Made by a program: the position numbers and the translations under genes. A stretch of 40,236 bases of DNA, taken from positions 1 to 40,236 of the forward strand of contig JAJPJW010000079.1 of NCBI GenBank assembly GCA_021324075.1, given 5' to 3'. The notes under the pieces are model-generated. The model was given only the letters and a program-made list of their open reading frames with translations. It was not told the origin of the DNA and searched no databases. This DNA comes from Pseudomonadota bacterium (GTDB taxonomy: Bacteria > Oederibacteriota > Muellerivitia > Muellerivitales > Muellerivitaceae). This document shows, piece by piece, positions 39,445 to 40,236 of the stretch. How positions within the stretch are numbered: position 1 is the first letter of the stretch; the number at the start of each line of letters is the position of its first letter.

Positions 39445-40236
39445 CTACTTCTTCACCAACTTGGGTTCTTTGACGGCCTTGACCTCATCCAATCGGGAGA
39501 CCGGCGAGGAATAGGGCGCGTTCTTGAAGACGTCCGGGTTGGTTTCCATTTCGGTGCGAATCTGGAGCATCACGTCCACGAAACCGTCCAGGGTTTTCTT
39601 GGTCTCGGTCTCGGTGGGTTCCACCATGATGGATTCGGGCACCACCAACGGGAAATAGATGGTGGGCGGATGGTAGTTGAAGTCGATCAGGCGCTTGGCG
39701 ATATCCAGCGCCGAGATGCCGTATTTTTTCTTCAAAGGCTCAGCGGTCAGCACGAACTCATGCTTGCAGATGCGGTCATAGGCCACCGGATAGTGATTCT
39801 TCACCCGCGCCAGGATGTAATTGGCGTTCAAGGTGGCGATGCGGCCCACCTTCTCCAACCCTTCCTTGCCGTTGCGCTTGCAATAGGCCAGCGCCCGCAA
39901 CAGCACCCCGAAATTCCCCACGTTCCCCTTCATTCGCCCGATGGACTGAGGCGATCCCCCCTTAAGGTAATACCGGTTCCCTTCCTTAGAAACCCTCGGC
40001 TCGGGCAGGTAAGGCGTAAGCGCCTTCGTGCAGCCCACCGGCCCCGATCCCGGACCGCCGCCCCCATGCGGCGTGGAAAAGGTCTTGTGAAGGTTCAGGT
40101 GCACCAGGTCGAACCCCATATCCGCCGGACGGCAGATCCCCACAATGGCGTTCATGTTGGCGCCGTCGTAATAAAGAAGGCCGCCGGCCTCGTGCACCAG
40201 TTTGGCCACTTCCAAAATATGTTCCTCGAAGAGCCC
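39445..40236 (-). CDS. gcvPB: Glycine dehydrogenase (decarboxylating) subunit 2, N-terminus beyond window
   Basis: The frame is open to the window edge (GLFEEHI before [12 protein letters not shown]), giving 263 residues of the C-terminal part. [10 protein letters not shown] precedes the PLP-lysine motif [20 protein letters not shown], and [20 protein letters not shown] and [16 protein letters not shown] are typical of the family. It is the P-protein subunit of the glycine cleavage system, which decarboxylates glycine and passes the aminomethyl group to lipoyl-H protein. Its C-terminal layout and the [14 protein letters not shown] motif indicate the split two-subunit form; gcvPA would be expected just outside the window. 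Confidence 0.95.
   Translation of the reverse strand, partial: GLFEEHILEVAKLVHEAGGLLYYDGANMNAIVGICRPADMGFDLVHLNLHKTFSTPHGGGGPGSGPVGCTKALTPYLPEPRVSKEGNRYYLKGGSPQSIGRMKGNVGNFGVLLRALAYCKRNGKEGLEKVGRIATLNANYILARVKNHYPVAYDRICKHEFVLTAEPLKKKYGISALDIAKRLIDFNYHPPTIYFPLVVPESIMVEPTETETKKTLDGFVDVMLQIRTEMETNPDVFKNAPYSSPVSRLDEVKAVKEPKLVKK

Overview
The window looks like a chromosomal segment from an uncultured, GC-rich Gram-negative bacterium. Outer-membrane traits are a Wza-type export protein, a lipoprotein with a clear lipobox, and a TPR/beta-barrel protein ending in phenylalanine. Long Thr/Pro ('TPT') linkers and a FlgD-like C-terminal domain on a giant secreted protein recall several candidate phyla with large secretomes, but I cannot place the phylum from sequence alone. 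No rRNA, tRNA, CRISPR array, transposase or integrase gene was seen.

Left end (1-5.5 kb): two paralogous secreted BNR/GH74-like beta-propeller proteins on the minus strand, the first cut by the window edge. They flank a plus-strand STAS-domain gene and a decayed methyltransferase remnant.

Centre (5.7-29.3 kb, almost all minus strand): a Wzx/Wzy-type exopolysaccharide locus, read right to left. It starts with a WecA/MraY-like phosphoglycosyl transferase with a long C-terminal extension, then a Wza-like export protein, a Wzc/CpsD-like chain-length regulator with a degenerate kinase, two tandem Wzx-like flippases and a GT2. After an interruption come two paralogous GT2s, a Wzy/O-antigen-ligase-like membrane protein, a polysaccharide pyruvyl transferase and two GT4s. 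Many neighbours are coupled by ATGA or TGATG overlaps. The locus could therefore make lipid-linked repeat units, decorate them with pyruvate, flip, polymerise and export them.

Interruption (13.0-21.3 kb): an AT-richer island (by eye) splits the locus. It carries a tandemly duplicated two-gene cassette, a secreted propeller-like protein overlapping a SpoIID-domain protein by exactly 16 bp. One SpoIID copy is part of a 1633-residue kelch/TPT/FlgD-like giant; the other is a 142-residue stub. The divergent upstream region is duplicated too and contains a 60-nt stretch identical between copies, although the protein copies have diverged strongly. A small secreted-protein gene with a good terminator reads away from one copy. 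This cassette is the most novel-looking system here.

Right end (29.8-40.2 kb): mixed housekeeping and envelope genes. These are a DoxX-like protein, a DUF2939-like protein, an RNB ribonuclease operon with a zinc-ribbon protein and a 58-residue protein, a PPK2 polyphosphate kinase, several secreted proteins (TPR/barrel, Trp/Tyr-rich, lipoprotein) and the 3' part of gcvPB at the edge.
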